64,000 nt of DNA from Cyanodermella asteris (taxonomy: Eukaryota > Ascomycota > Lecanoromycetes > Ostropales > Stictidaceae), in NCBI GenBank assembly GCA_900618795.1, contig UYJD01000017.1, positions 576,596-640,595 on the forward strand, written 5' to 3'. This document shows, in pieces, positions 32,510 to 42,425 of the stretch (its first letter is position 1; every line of letters begins with the position of its first letter). A program made the position numbers and the translations under genes. The notes under the pieces are model-generated. The model was given only the letters and a program-made list of their open reading frames with translations. It had not been told where the DNA came from and ran no database searches.

Positions 32510-33785
32510 TTTGACCGAAGTGTGCGCCGGAGGGCTTGATGGGATCAAGAAATTGGTCGGATCACGACTGATGGGCCATAAATTGGCGCAGTTGCCCAGT
32601 AGACTCGTGGTGTAACGCGACCGAACGAATGCGATGCCGGTCAAGGTCCGAAGATGCCTTGGGTATAGATCTGGTAGAGAGCTGAAGTGAACGACCGAGC
32701 AACGTCAAACCTCCTCCTCTTGTTGGTAGTGGGACTCTGCGGGTAGAGGTGTGCGTAGCCCGTCAGGCTGAGATGTTGTTGTTCGGCGATGAAAGAACGA
32801 GCGTGGTTGATGAAATGAGGACAGTCAGAGGCGGAAGTTGGAGAAGGAGGTCTTGGTGGAGTAGTCAGCAAGATCAGCAGCAAGGACGATGCGATGCACT
32901 CCCAGATTCCCAAGGCGGCCCAGTCTATGCAAATCACAAACAGTACCTAGGTACTTGCGACATTCGACTACAATGATACTACCATATTCGTGCTGTTTGC
33001 TACATCCCCCTTGACTGTTTGCCACTCGTTCGATGTGCTTCGTGCCCTCTGCCTGCAGAAGCGCCTGATCAGGACTTGCCCGGTCGTTTCCCCGGCCGAG
33101 CAAGTCCTTGCTGGCCCATGTCTACCCTAGGTACTACTATTAGATACTTAGGGCCCATCATATCCCCGCACCTTGGCTTGACTTCGATAGTTCCTTACGT
33201 CCTATGCCAGTCGACACCTATCCAGGAATGACCGACATGACTGGGCTCAGACCCTTCGCTTTTGCGGTCCAGGACGCCACCTTGGCCCAGCATGGTCATG
33301 AGGTCTCGAGATGTCTGTCGTGGCAAACGTTCCAAAACTTGTGTATGTTGCTGTTTACTACAGCAGGTCTGACATTCCATATCGAGATGAGTATTTATTT
33401 GGACAGATATTACTCTCTGTGTCGTAGGACAGACCATTATGCACGATGGAGGTGTTTCACTTGCTGACGCAGGCCTCGGCAATGCTGCGGCGCTGTCGTC
33501 CTTACTCTGACACAGAGACGTGTCGTTCCAAACTGGCAGTGTAACACGACTTTCCAAAACCCTCGCAAGGACGAATTGCGCATCTTTTCGGCAAAGTCCC
33601 GTACTAGCCCAAAAGTGTCGCTAGATCTGAAGGCATGCGGCCATCTGGCACGAAAAATGGCAACGAATTCATATATCAGTATCAATTTCCCAGACACTTC
33701 TCGGCAACTCACAGAGCCTGCGTTTGTGACCACGAGATGAAACAGTTTTCGTCGTCTGGATGAGCAAATCGAGTCTCCGGTCCGA
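32510..33785. other. Intergenic with a hairpin
   Basis: No gene recognised. An inverted repeat of 8 bp (GGACTTGC/GCAAGTCC) with a 20-nt GC-rich loop lies at 33072-33107. Confidence 0.45.
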
Positions 33786-34831
33786 TCACAGCTTTGCTTT
33801 GCCTTTCTGCACAACCGCCTTCGGCCTATAATGCGGCACCATGTCCGGCCACCACGGGTACCCCGGCGGCGAATCATTCTCCATCGTCGCCTCATAGTAT
33901 GCCTGCCTCTTCTCCAAGAAGGCCTTCACGCTCTCCTTATTATCTTTCGTTCCAAACATCTCATACAGTAACCTACTATCCAACATGTGCGTCTCCTCCG
34001 CGCTTCCAGGACCCCGGAACATCAAATCCCTCATGACAGCCAAACTCACCAAGCTCGAGTTCCGTACAATGTCATCTGCAATCTGGATTGCCCGCGGCAG
34101 CACGTCTTCAGGCTTGTCGAGCGTCTCGCTGAAGAGGGTGTTGAGCAGAGGGTGGTCAGCAGGATAGGTAAGGCCCGTGGCGACGAGGTGCATTGCTCGT
34201 GAGTGCCCGATCAAGCGAGGTAAGAAGAAGGAGCTGCAAGCTTCCATTATAATGGCGCGCCGTGCAAAGGGAAAGCCGATCTTGGCGTTCTTGTAGGCGA
34301 TGCGGATGGTCATGGGGAGTGTCATGGTCATGCCGACGCCGACGGAGGAGCCTTGTATTGCGGCGATGACTGGCTTGCGGCAGTGGTGAATTGCGAGGGC
34401 GACCCGGCCGCCGCTGTGGATGTGAGCATCAGCGTGGTTCAGGGGGAGAGACAGTAATCTTGCAATGATCGCTGATCAGAGAGATCTACTAACCCATCCT
34501 TGTGATCGATTGGTCTTTCTTTGCCTCCCGTGAACCCAATTTCGAGGTCTGCGCCAGCACAGAACATCTTGCCGTGACCCGTCACGACGATGCTCTTGAC
34601 TCGGTCGTCGACGGCGAGAATATTAAACGCCTCCTCCAGCTCCGTCATCATCTCGACAGTAAATGCATTGTAATTCTTAGGTCGGTACAGAGTCAGCACT
34701 ATGACAGGTGTCGGCTCCGGAGCTGATTCAGGCACATGAGACAATTTGATGGTGTTGTAGGCGACCTTGCCATAGTGGTCTGGCAGCTCAATCAGATTTC
34801 TGTCTGGCATTTTGTAGTCAGGATATCCCAT
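33786..34831 (-). CDS. Peroxisomal enoyl-CoA hydratase/isomerase
   Basis: Crotonase-fold enzyme, probably in peroxisomal fatty-acid beta-oxidation. Two exons, 34494-34831 and 33786-34413, encode 321 residues; the 80-bp intron (GTTAGT...CCACAG) is in phase 2. The CoA/oxyanion-hole motif GHGKMFCAGADLEIGF lies at about 82-97. A second conserved loop, AAIQGSSVGVGMTMTLPMTI, follows the intron. The region NAKIGFPFARRAIIMEACSS contains a candidate catalytic Glu. The C-terminus ends KGKAKL, whose last three residues AKL match a type 1 peroxisomal targeting signal. Whether it acts as hydratase, isomerase or dienoyl-CoA isomerase cannot be told by eye. Confidence 0.9.
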
Positions 34832-35308
34832 GCGATCGGTTCCAGCAGTATGGAATCAGGCCGAGTGGACTTTATCCAAGATATGGGGAAGTTGTGGGGA
34901 TGGTGGTGTTGATGAAATATGGTGGGTTGTGTGGAGGACCTCGGCTGTCAACTCATCAATGCGGCGGCCCTGCGATCTTCAGACATTCGACTGGGTTTAA
35001 GCTGGATATTTACCGAAGTTCGCACTTCGGAAAAGATATGAGCCAGTGCTCATTGCCAGCCCTTCTCCATCGGAAACTTCGCCAACCAGTCTCACACCCC
35101 TGTATGAATCTTAGTCGAGTACTGTTCAAAGATACAGCGGTACAATGCGGGCGAGCAACAGTGAAAGCAATGTTCATGCAGCCGTCTGGTGGCGTCACGC
35201 TCACACGCAAACGATTGCGTTAGAGGACGAAGGCCAACCCAAAGGCGTCAAGTAAGTAAAGCTCTCGAGGCTCATCGAGAGCATACAGCTTGCGTCTACG
35301 CAACGACC
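34832..35308. other. Intergenic
   Basis: Promoter side of the enoyl-CoA hydratase gene. No gene recognised. Confidence 0.4.
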
Positions 35309-36858
35309 TCAGCTGCGGGCCTCCGCGCTGTCTGTATCCCTTTGCGCAGCCAACCTCGATATCTCCACAAACTCCGCCACTTCATCCCGATTCTCAATCG
35401 CCTCAAGCTTACTACGCACAAGACGTACCAGCACATGAGTTAGCTGCATTGCCTCGAACTCCCAATTCGGGCTCCGTTCCTCAAACCTACTGGGTCTATG
35501 CTCGAACGCGTCTTCGTCCCAGTGCTCGCGATTCCGCTGTAGCGCTACGATGTGAGTGGCGACCATGACACCTTTCGGAAATCAGGAGTGAACTGCGACC
35601 GTTCTAACAGCCTCCCTCGGGTATGATCACGTCGCGGACTACGATTCTGGTGTTGGCGCAGGCGAGACCGCGCAGTCGGAGGGCTTCGAGGATTGCCTTT
35701 CGGATTGGAGTTGATGTGCTCAGGCTTTGGAATCAAGACATCTGGCTCTCAGAGAGTGAAAGGGGAATCGATCGCAGTCGACGCCGGTGACCGGGGTGTC
35801 TTACGAGCTCGAACAGAGTGTTTGCGATAGGATGGTGGTCTGATCGCGGCCTGGAAGGGAGCACTGCAGCAGAGCGCCTCGAAGGTATTGTACGTCCCTC
35901 GTTTGTCGCACCATCTGATCAAGCACGACATCACAGCCTTGTTAGGTATCCTGCTCACTGGTCTACGCACTGTCAAACCGTGATGGCGCTATGTGGATGT
36001 ACGCGTCAATAACGGCGTTTACCTTTGCGACGTCTGCTTCATAAGAGTCACCGAACCACAGTTTTATTGATGTCAGGTTGAAGCCCTGTCATCGTTTGTT
36101 CACATCGAGAAGGGCTGAGTTGAGCGTCTCCAAAAAGGAGCACCCGCCTCGGTCTCTTTGTCTTCTGTTTGTGCGCTACTTGGTCTCCCGAAGATACGCC
36201 TGTCGCTATGTCGAGGAACTGCACCGACAATGGTCAGGCCTCTCAATAATCATGGTCGAGGTCAGATTCAATTACTTATAAGTCTTTTGATGAACGGGGG
36301 TATGTCAAGAGCCCGTCCATGTCTGGGCAGTTTGCTAATGAAGTGATCCACATGTTCCCTCAGCGCCAGCGTCATCCTCGTCGCGTATTTCGCAAATATC
36401 GGAGGTACAATGCTTCGTCTCCATTTCCACTCCTCTCCATTCGCAAGCAGGATCCCGCTTCCTAACAGCAGGTTTGAAGCCGCACTGCTCGCGGATGTTT
36501 TCGCAAAGGCCGTTTGCTGGACTACGTATATGTGCTGAATGTTGATTCTCGAGATGGTGTTTATCTTGACATCCCCATAGGCGATTTCCTGCCAAGTCTC
36601 GCCTAGGAGTCGATGCTGGTCAACTTAAAGTCGTTGTAATCGATCCTCTTGGAAAGCTTGCTTCCGAAGCCTCAGGAGATCGGATCCCCAAAGCCAGCCG
36701 GTGTGTGGAAAGCTGACTGGGTTTCCGTACTGCTTGGGAGTACTGAACCAACCGTGACGAAATCGTCGCAAGACGATATGGAGAGCGAAGAGAACGATGA
36801 TCGCGATATCCGGGACGACAAGTGCAGTTACGAGTTGTTACCAGGGAGCCAAATCCAT
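35309..36858 (-). pseudogene. Decayed cytochrome P450, CYP52-like
   Basis: A near full-length P450 can be followed on the minus strand through several frames. From about 36858: a membrane anchor (VVPDIAIIVLFALHIVLRRF), then WGSDLLRLRKQAFQEDRLQR and INTISRINIQHIY. Next comes LLGSGILLANGEEWKWRRSI with HVDHFISKLPRHGRALDIPP. Further on, the I-helix region (LLQCSLPGRDQTTILSQTLF), the ExxR-to-K' text (LEALRLRGLACANTRIVVRD) and VALQRNREHWDEDAFEHRPS. The text after SPNWEF jumps to a C-terminal helix ending at 35309, so the haem-binding cysteine loop is missing. There are at least five breaks (stops or frame changes). The order and motifs resemble the CYP52/CYP539 group of fatty-acid or alkane hydroxylases. 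Confidence 0.85.
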
Positions 36859-37314
36859 CTTGTGGAGCAGACTGCAACGTCAATTCTAATCAGATGGGAC
36901 GATGGCCGTCAGACTGGTTCGCGACCATGCCAGCGTACAGTAAATATCGAGTATGTTACGTTTGCCATGTTTTCATGTGGAGCGGCAGATTCTTTGGCTG
37001 AGCTGGAGTCTCGAGATTGTCGCCGTGGTGTCCTCTACGGTGTGATGGCAAGTGCATGTGCGGAGGCCCAATTTGAGGTCGCATACTGTGGCGCTGACAA
37101 CGAGCCCATTGGAACAGGTAGTCAGCTGGCCAAGGTTATACTCGGCTTGAGTTCTTGGAGAACTGACTCGGTAATAACGATCTCGAAGCACTTTGCGTGC
37201 TAGTCGTTCAGTATAAAAAGGACTAGCATTTCCTGCTCTTCTGATTATTTTCCAGCACAACAGCAGAGAATCGGAGACCACCCAGCCACCACATCACAAC
37301 TTCAACAGGCAAAC
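36859..37314. promoter_or_regulatory. Promoter of orphan secreted protein gene
   Basis: TATAAA-like TATAAAAAG occurs at about 37213-37221, roughly 95 bp before the start codon of the downstream gene. Nothing else recognised. Confidence 0.45.
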
Positions 37315-38244
37315 ATGTACACTCAGACCTTCTCCGTCCTTGCACTGGCAGGCCTGGCCGCCACATCCCCAATCATCGGCACCCGTCCTACCTCGGAATT
37401 GTGTGAGGCGGCGCCTAACTGCGAGCTTTACACTCAAGAGGACAACAGCACCGCCATTCGCTTCAAGCCTGGCTTCGGTATGCAGTTCGCCCTCCACAGC
37501 GTGTTCCATGCTGACATCTGTAGGCCCGGACTCTGACTGGTACAATACCAATATGCGTACTCGAGACCCATTCCACCCGGCCAACATCAACAACAAGCTG
37601 CTCCGCTGTGATGGTGTGACTTTCAACCCGGAAAACACTCAGCCGACAACTGTCTACGGTGACTGCAGCCCGGTAGACCTCGTAAACTCGCTCCAAGACA
37701 AGTGCGCCGACTCGTCGTGCAACAATGGCCCTTTCACCTGGACTGCGAAATTTGTCAATGACCTTGGTACGGATGTGCAAGGGCGAGACCTCCTGATTGA
37801 GACCACGGGAGATTGGGATGGCACCGACTCTGCAAACAAGGGATATTATGTCAACGCATTGGCGGAGATCATCAACACCAAGATTGACACCGAAGAAAAG
37901 GATTGGATTAACGGCGGCTCCACGGGTAAGCTACATACATGTCTTTGCCCTTTCCTCGACCTCACCCTGCACGAGAATATGCCGCTGACACGAAAAATCT
38001 TTCAGCTGTTGGTGGAGCTATTAGCCAAGGAAGTGTCACCTACCACACTGCTGGCCCGTACATCTCGATGTCCCGCTTCAGCAATGGAGCTTTGGCAGGC
38101 CACCTCAGCTGCAAGGTGACAGTCCTTCCTGCCGACGACCGTGCATGTAGTGAGATTACCGGCGCTATCGGTAGTGTTGTTGGAACCCTCAGTGGGATTG
38201 GTGGAGGATTTTTCGGTCTGCTCGGAAGCATCCTTTGCTCTTGA
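37315..38244 (+). CDS. Orphan secreted protein
   Basis: Three exons, 37315-37477, 37524-37925 and 38006-38244, encode 267 residues; introns are 46 and 80 bp, both phase 1. A signal peptide is clear (MYTQTFSVLALAGLAATS). The mature part has about seven cysteines (SELCEAAPNCELY, LLRCDGVTF, YGDCSPVDL, DKCADSSCNNGPFTW) plus HLSCKVTVL and RACSEITG near the end. A glycine-rich hydrophobic C-terminus (GSVVGTLSGIGGGFFGLLG, then SILCS) could be a membrane-active tail or a GPI-type signal. I do not recognise a family. It sits directly beside the decayed P450. Possible roles are extracellular effector, wall protein or toxin-like protein; none is supported specifically. Confidence 0.78.
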
Positions 38245-38861
38245 AATTGTACATCATAGTCTCCCGACAGAATGGTCAGCTGTTCGCTGTGCCAGACAGT
38301 ACTCTATAGTTTTTCTCGTCGTCCAAAGTATCGGAAAGTCAAGACATTGTCTCTATAATAACCTCAGAGCCATGTTTGTGTGCCATTATTTTTAACGCCG
38401 AGATAGTTTCTTGCACTTTGCGGCGGTCACTCATGATTGTTGTAGGCATTGTCGCCATCCGAATAGCACTTTGGGGTTTTTGAAAAGACACAGATAGAGG
38501 TGCGTAAGACATGGCCTGGATATATCTAGAAACAGCACCAACAGTGAGCTTTCGTCACGACCATTCGAGATTCGAGCGTCATCATTCTTCGTGCTGAGCG
38601 ATGCCTTTGGAGATGTATGAACGATCTGTGGTCAGAAGTGCGAGCGATGGTAGAGCAAGACGAATGGTATCCGAGCTCAAGTTGTAACTGTCGGAGGAGA
38701 TTTCCGGCCGGAACGCTCAGACGGCCCGATCTGGAAGCTCAAACCAGAACTCCCAGAACGAAATCCAGTACCTCGACAAGCAAGCCCTCCATCGCCCATT
38801 CATCCGCCCGCATGATCCTGCATTCCCTTCTCCTGTCCTCTCCGCCTCCATAAATTCAAAC
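38245..38861. other. Intergenic; promoter of PAM17
   Basis: No gene recognised between the secreted-protein gene and PAM17. Confidence 0.45.
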
Positions 38862-39656
38862 ATGCTCCTCGAGCGCGCGCCCGTCCGGGCGTTGATCCGC
38901 TCTCGCCCCGGCAAACCCAGCATCGTGATGCCCTGGGCAACTTCGTCATCGCGATCACTTCAGACAAGCTGCGCAGCATTGACAAGACAAGCCCGACAAG
39001 GCGACTCTGCGGATAGGAGGACAAGCCAGCCGAGCGCTCCAAGGAGGATTGCGATCAGACATGCCAGCACAACGACCAACAGACCAAACTCGCCTTCGTT
39101 GAAAGCGGACCCTTCGGCGAGCTCATTGACGTGGGATCAGTTCCTGCAGTTGCGGAAGGTTCGCAGGCGGTACAATCTCGTGGCGTCGGTCTTCACGGGT
39201 ATCAACTCGGCGCTCGGCGGGGCGGCATATCTATCGACGATGGACCTGACCCAGATCGGTCAACTGTTGTTCGGCATCGATCCGTTCATGGCGCTGGGAA
39301 TCTCTACCGTGGGTTGTGGTGCGTTGGGTTGGCTGATGGGACCGTTTGCGGGCAATGCGGTCTTCAACCTGATGCACTCGAAGAGCAAGAACGATATCAT
39401 GGTGGTAAGTACCCGGATTTTGCTGGTGAGCTCGAAAGGGATGCTAATGGGAGTGCAGAAAGAGAAGGACTTCTTCCATCGCATTCAACGAAACAGAGCA
39501 GACATTACCGCTGGCGGGAATCTTCAAGCCAATCCTTTTCCCGACTACTACGGCGAGAAGATCGACAGTGTGAAGGCGTACAGACAATGGTTACGAGACC
39601 AGAAGAAGTTCTCGAAAAAGAGACAATATCAAAATACAGCGGATCAAGCAAAGTGA
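38862..39656 (+). CDS. PAM17: Presequence translocase motor subunit Pam17
   Basis: Mitochondrial inner-membrane protein of the TIM23-associated import motor. Two exons, 38862-39404 and 39459-39656, encode 246 residues. The N-terminus is rich in Arg, Ser and Ala without acids, a matrix-type presequence. TWDQFLQLRKVRRRYNLVAS, then two membrane helices (GINSALGGAAYLST and MALGISTVGCGALGWLMGP), then EKDFFHRIQRNRADI, NPFPDYYGEKIDSVKAYRQW and LRDQKKFSKK are Pam17 motifs. The 54-bp intron (GTAAGT...GCTAAT...GCAG) is a multiple of three and contains no stop; retaining it would insert 18 residues in the matrix loop, between MV and KEKDFF. Family comparison supports removal. Confidence 0.94.
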   Translation: MLLERAPVRALIRSRPGKPSIVMPWATSSSRSLQTSCAALTRQARQGDSADRRTSQPSAPRRIAIRHASTTTNRPNSPSLKADPSASSLTWDQFLQLRKVRRRYNLVASVFTGINSALGGAAYLSTMDLTQIGQLLFGIDPFMALGISTVGCGALGWLMGPFAGNAVFNLMHSKSKNDIMVVSTRILLVSSKGMLMGVQKEKDFFHRIQRNRADITAGGNLQANPFPDYYGEKIDSVKAYRQWLRDQKKFSKKRQYQNTADQAK

Positions 39657-39983
39657 AGGTAGGATAATGCGCTGCAAAGCGTCGTGGCTGGCTGCAGCAG
39701 GTTTAGCAGACACAAAATGTGTATTATATGCGACACGCGACACCGCTACTCCCGGAGAAAATCTCTCGGATCGAAATTGACTTCGAATCAAACACTTGGG
39801 GCATGTTACCCGCCCTCGATGTTCTGTACAAACTTCGTCTGAAAGCTGTGCTTATTCTTGTGGTACTGTATTTGTTCCTTTCGCCGTAAGCGCAAAGTCT
39901 GGCAATCTTGTTTTCTCGTGTCAAAATCATCCCGTCGGTGTTACCTAGAGCCAACCTATCCCTTCCCATGGTTCATTGTCGCA
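39657..39983. other. Intergenic
   Basis: Convergent 3' ends of PAM17 and the RRM-like gene. Nothing recognised. Confidence 0.45.
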
Positions 39984-41882
39984 TCAATTGCAGCTTTGCA
40001 GCCGCCGAGCCGCGTACTCCAACGTCCACTCTCGTGCCTTGTCCCAGCGAGCCGGTGTCACTTCTCTCTCCATCCTCCCATCCTCCGACGACTCCGGAGG
40101 CGTCATCAGTCCAATCCCAGACCTCGCGTTGGAAACACTCTCACGGTCCAGATCCTTCTCAGCAGCTTGATCGAACTCAGACTCCGTGTCCAACTCAATC
40201 TCATCCGGATTCACTTTCTCTCCAGCCCCAGCTTCCTCGCTCGCTGCCTCAATCTCACAACCCTCCTCTTCCAACGGACGATCACAAGGGTCCTCCGCAA
40301 ATCTCGCAAAGCAGCTCCCGTAGATTGGGTTGGACATAAACTTCCCATGCGCCTCGACCGCCGCGTCCACGCTCAGGAAGGCCAGGAACAGGGTATTCTC
40401 GCCACGGCGTTCGACCCTCTCCACGAGATCCAGCTTGCATCCCGTGTATGGGCGCAGGAACCAGCGTAAATCTTGCACGGCATCGTCACTGTCCACCTTG
40501 ATCGGAAAGTTCCTCAACTCCAGACAACGCGTGTGGCCGTGCTTCCGAATCCCGTCGCAACGCCTCAAAGTGAGAGGGAAGCTGGGTGAATTGATCAGTC
40601 TCACGCACGCGCGCATCGGGATACCAAAGGTGTCGTGGAAGATAATCGGGACCCTTTGGGCGTATCTGACAAAGGCGCTTGCGGAGTCGATTCTGTGGAA
40701 GCGGATCAGGGCCGACATGCTGCCGCTGATGCTTGTAGTGTCGAGCATTTGGCAGGAGATGAGCAGTCCACCGCGGATCGAGGCAAGAAGGGTCGACGCG
40801 CCGATATTGTCGGGCAGATTTTCGATCACGACGCGGTGCGAGCCCTGTAAGCCGCTGGATCTGGGCTTCCAGCGGATCCAATTCTCGTCGCAAGCGTGGG
40901 CGGGCCGGAAAGTGAAGGTGTCGATTGGTCGGTGTCGCGAGCCTTCGAGACCTTGGGTGGTATCAAGCTTCCGGCTGTTGGGATGGAATTCTTTGGCCGT
41001 TGGGTCAAGTTGTGGTGCAAGGTGTTGTTTTGCAGGAGTGACAGACTCGGAATTTATCGTGACTGGCATGGGTGAGTCGTCTTCCCATTCTTTGGCACCT
41101 TCCATCATGGACATGAAGGAGATCGAAGGCTGCTTTGGTTCCTGTGATTTCTCTGGCTCAGCGGGAGCAAAAACACCGCCGCTGTCGGCGGCTATTGGCT
41201 CCAGTTGAAAGTCATTTGGTTGTGCGTTAGCCTTCTCGGCGGTAGTACCTGCAGGAGCCTCATCTGCACCAAAGTCAATCAACGGAGTGTTCTCATCTTG
41301 AGTCGTGGTCAGTTCTGAGTTGTATCTGCTGCTCTTGGGCATGGGCGAACGACCGAGAGAGGCTTTGTTGAACCCATTCGCAATGCCGAGAGCAGACATT
41401 GACATCGGTCGAGGCCACGGCTGATGGGCATACCCATTGGCAAAGTTGTGAGGAAACTGGAATTGCGGGAATAAGTCAGGGAATTTCTGAGTATGCACGC
41501 TCTCGAAGCTCGAGTCAGGGGTAGGTATGGCGCAGTCGGTATGTTTCTCATTCAGAGAATTCATCAAGAAGCAAACTTGGTCTCGCAGACTTTGGATTTC
41601 GTGTTCAAGCTGTTCGTTCCGCTTGTGAAGGCCTTTTATTACAGCATCATCGGATGGAGGAGCAATGTTCGCTGAAGATGTAGCTTTCATGTTCAGCAGG
41701 AATTGACATGCTCGCACAGATTCGGCACCCTGCTCTTTGGCATGACGCAACTCGATCTCCAGTGCCGTGATCCGCGTGTGGAGGTTGGAGATGTAGTCGG
41801 CGGGTCTTTTGCTTGCTATCCCGGGGAAACGCGTGCCGTAAAACAACGGCGTGGCGTCGGGATCAGATAAGTACCCAGTCAT
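39984..41882 (-). CDS. RRM-like, coiled-coil protein
   Basis: Intronless 632-residue protein from the ATG at 41882; the frame is open further upstream but without ATG. Residues about 20-110 form a helical, coiled-coil segment (TRITALEIELRHAKEQ and LEHEIQSLRDQV). A low-complexity middle follows. Residues about 355-425 resemble a degenerate RRM (HRVVIENLPDNIGASTLLAS and SALIRFHRIDSASAFVRYAQ). A second RRM-like unit follows (RCLELRNFPIKVD and NTLFLAFLSVDAAVEAHGKF). The C-terminus is acidic. The architecture suggests an RNA-binding regulator, but I do not recognise a named orthologue, and the aromatic RNP residues are only partly conserved. Confidence 0.72.
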   Translation of the reverse strand: MTGYLSDPDATPLFYGTRFPGIASKRPADYISNLHTRITALEIELRHAKEQGAESVRACQFLLNMKATSSANIAPPSDDAVIKGLHKRNEQLEHEIQSLRDQVCFLMNSLNEKHTDCAIPTPDSSFESVHTQKFPDLFPQFQFPHNFANGYAHQPWPRPMSMSALGIANGFNKASLGRSPMPKSSRYNSELTTTQDENTPLIDFGADEAPAGTTAEKANAQPNDFQLEPIAADSGGVFAPAEPEKSQEPKQPSISFMSMMEGAKEWEDDSPMPVTINSESVTPAKQHLAPQLDPTAKEFHPNSRKLDTTQGLEGSRHRPIDTFTFRPAHACDENWIRWKPRSSGLQGSHRVVIENLPDNIGASTLLASIRGGLLISCQMLDTTSISGSMSALIRFHRIDSASAFVRYAQRVPIIFHDTFGIPMRACVRLINSPSFPLTLRRCDGIRKHGHTRCLELRNFPIKVDSDDAVQDLRWFLRPYTGCKLDLVERVERRGENTLFLAFLSVDAAVEAHGKFMSNPIYGSCFARFAEDPCDRPLEEEGCEIEAASEEAGAGEKVNPDEIELDTESEFDQAAEKDLDRESVSNARSGIGLMTPPESSEDGRMEREVTPARWDKAREWTLEYAARRLQSCN

Positions 41883-42425
41883 GGTAGCTTTGCCAAGTTC
41901 AGTCTTGTGACAGAGCAGGAATTTCTTGAGCAAGGCCACTTGTCTTGAAAGAGTAGAGGGTCAACGCGGAGTTACTTCGTATAGGAAAGGGAAGAGAAAG
42001 TTAAGAGGATGACGGGGTGGATGAAGGGTAGATATACCCATCAAGAGGTCGACCGACAGAAGGCAGGTGCGTATGCATGCGCGGTAAAGAATGCAGGGAA
42101 TAAAATGTCGGCTGAAGTTGCGGTGCTACTGAACTGTGAATAAAGTGAGAAGAATTGTTGATGCTGAGTGCGAAGCAGGTGAGGCGCCACACACGACCAC
42201 ACACGACCGTAGATGACCACAGACAGTCATTGCACAATGAACGAGCCATAAGATAGATAGACCCACCGGCACATAGTTTCGGTGAGGCCTAGCATTTGAA
42301 AGAAAATAAAGGTCGAATTTTGCAAGTGAGAAACGAGTCTTCAAGTGAGAAATGTATTTATCTGCTGCAGATGGTCAGCAATGCAGACACGCACAAGGCA
42401 TCAGGACGTGCAGTAAACGAGAAAC
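41883..42425. other. Intergenic
   Basis: Promoter side of the RRM-like gene and 3' side of the glutaminyl cyclase gene. A direct repeat of CACACGACC occurs near 42190-42210. No gene recognised. Confidence 0.45.

Noticed and set aside
36649-37203. Plus-strand frame of 184 residues
   Set aside because: It starts with TTG, has no domain, and the opposite strand shows clear P450 anchor text; it is a shadow of that gene.
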